A stretch of DNA of 6,527 nucleotides from DATLEX01 sp035525015 (GTDB lineage: Bacteria; Acidobacteriota; Thermoanaerobaculia; Gp7-AA8). A program made the translations under genes and the position numbers. The notes under the pieces were generated by a model that worked only from the letters and a program-made list of their open reading frames with translations, searched no databases and was not told where the DNA came from. Of the stretch, positions 6,073 to 6,527 are shown piece after piece; within the stretch, counting starts at the first letter, position 1; the number at the start of each line of letters is the position of its first letter. The DNA lies in NCBI GenBank assembly GCA_035525015.1, contig DATLFC010000137.1:1-6527 (forward strand). Reading direction: 5' to 3'.

Positions 6073-6078
6073 ATCATA
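6073..6078 (-). promoter_or_regulatory. Possible -10 box of the zinc-ribbon gene
   Basis: On the minus strand TATGAT (6078 to 6073) matches the -10 consensus at five of six positions and lies 17 bases before the ATG at 6055. The hexamer 17 bases further upstream (6101-6096, ACGTAC) is not a -35 box. Transcription would start close to the ribosome site, leaving a very short leader. An 8-bp inverted repeat covers the spacer and -35 area, so the promoter could be activator-dependent or repressed. Confidence 0.35.
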
Positions 6079-6114
6079 CTCTGCGTATCCGATACGTACG
6101 TTAGCGACGCAGAG
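6079..6114. promoter_or_regulatory. Nested inverted repeats upstream of the zinc-ribbon gene, operator-like
   Basis: CTCTGCGT (6079-6086) and ACGCAGAG (6107-6114) form a perfect 8-bp inverted repeat with a 20-base spacer. Inside lie CGTATC-C-GATACG (6084-6096) and the perfect palindrome ACGTACGT (6094-6101). The set adjoins the -10-like TATGAT of the minus-strand gene, where a repressor or activator site is expected. The binding factor is unknown. Confidence 0.4.
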
Positions 6115-6181
6115 GCCTCCGGCTACCGTTTTGGAAAAGGCAGTGGTGGTGACGGTTCGTGGTCGTCTGACGGTAGGGAGA

Positions 6182-6277
6182 GTTTTCTTTGCTCGAGCCA
6201 AGCGGTGAAGAAGCTCAGGAGACCCGCCGGGGGCGCTCGCCTCAAGCACCCCGTTTTCGTCTCACCAAGCCGTGAAG
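6182..6277 (+). repeat. Diverged direct repeat pair
   Basis: Two copies share GTTTTC followed by CCAAGCSGTGAAG. Copy one is GTTTTC (6182-6187) plus the 13-mer at 6198-6210; copy two is GTTTTC (6253-6258) plus the 13-mer at 6265-6277. The 13-mers differ at one base, and the inner spacing differs by four bases. They lie about 70 bases apart in non-coding DNA. Chance similarity is possible but the two-part match makes it less likely. Confidence 0.4.
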
Positions 6278-6527
6278 TCGATGATCGTTCTCTGAATGCG
6301 AACGAGTTCGAGACAATTTGTGTGGAGATCGCGGTTTTCATACACGCAGTGGTCATCACGACTAACGGTCCCACCTCAGTGATCACAGAAAATCATCTCT
6401 GTGCCTCCGCGAATCAACGTACCGGCTTCGGACCGATTTCGCAAGAAGAGAAAACGTAGCTGAAGGAAACGCTGCACGTTGAAGTAGCGGTAGACGTATA
6501 CGTTCCGGTCGGCGGGTTGGGGAAAGC

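Larger units (their letters stand above)
6056..6527. other. Gene-poor region with scattered repeats
   Basis: No gene is supported in these 472 bases. Overlapping open frames of 80-100 codons exist on both strands around 6123-6459, but none has a convincing ribosome site, a recognisable domain, or codon use that favours it. Visible structures are the nested repeats at 6079-6114, the inverted pair CTACCGT (6123-6129) / ACGGTAG (6170-6176) enclosing GACG (6151-6154) / CGTC (6164-6167), a diverged direct repeat (6182-6210 and 6253-6277), GTGATCAC (6379-6386), CACAGA (6384-6389) / TCTGTG (6398-6403), and the palindrome ACGTATACGT (6494-6503). A gene entering from the right edge cannot be excluded. 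Confidence 0.5.

Noticed and set aside
5645..6208. Plus-strand 187-codon open frame
   Set aside because: It overlaps the terminator T-run at its start and lies antisense to the zinc-ribbon gene, which has a good ribosome site and a coherent CxxC pattern. No domain is recognisable in the plus frame.
6123..6386. Minus-strand 87-codon open frame
   Set aside because: Low-complexity, serine/proline/arginine-rich translation with no recognisable fold and no ribosome site support; it also spans the repeats at 6182-6277.
6205..6459. Plus-strand 84-codon open frame with GTG start
   Set aside because: No convincing ribosome site, no domain, no clear third-position bias by eye, and a competing minus frame (6123-6386) is equally open. 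Left unannotated.

Overview
The window looks like chromosomal DNA of a GC-rich Gram-negative bacterium. LpxC (lipid A synthesis) implies an outer membrane. The gene order lpxC / DUF4390 / NtrY-like kinase / NtrX-like regulator, with intergenic palindromes built from 7-base units, makes me suspect Acidobacteriota or a related deep-branching phylum. That placement is inference; no marker in the window settles it.

Positions 1-5016 hold one dense same-strand gene set, about 65% G+C in the line I counted. It contains lpxC, a small exported DUF4390 protein, a membrane-bound histidine kinase whose start overlaps the DUF4390 stop (ATGA), and a sigma54-dependent response regulator. The kinase and regulator form a complete NtrY/NtrX-type two-component system with intact catalytic residues. 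Their position next to lpxC suggests, but does not prove, an envelope-related role.

Both ends of the regulator gene carry an inverted repeat made of tandem 7-base units around a central GGCCC. The unit sequences differ: GTTGTTC/GACCAAC upstream and GGATGAA/TTCATCC downstream. The upstream one lies between a strong Shine-Dalgarno sequence and the likely ATG; the downstream one contains the stop codon. These are the most unusual structures in the window.

A tRNA-Gly(GCC) gene with encoded CCA follows at 5160-5235, with its own promoter and a terminator-like hairpin. Beyond it base composition falls to roughly 50-55% G+C and the content becomes accessory: a 75-residue protein resembling small phage-associated proteins, a good intrinsic terminator, and a convergent 133-residue protein with a CxxC...CxxC zinc-ribbon-like motif. 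The last ~470 bases (6056-6527) contain several inverted and direct repeats but no gene I can defend. This could be the edge of an element inserted beside the tRNA, but no integrase or second copy of the tRNA end is visible.

I see no demonstrably new multi-gene system. The best leads are the paired heptamer palindromes and the unassigned convergent gene pair after the tRNA.
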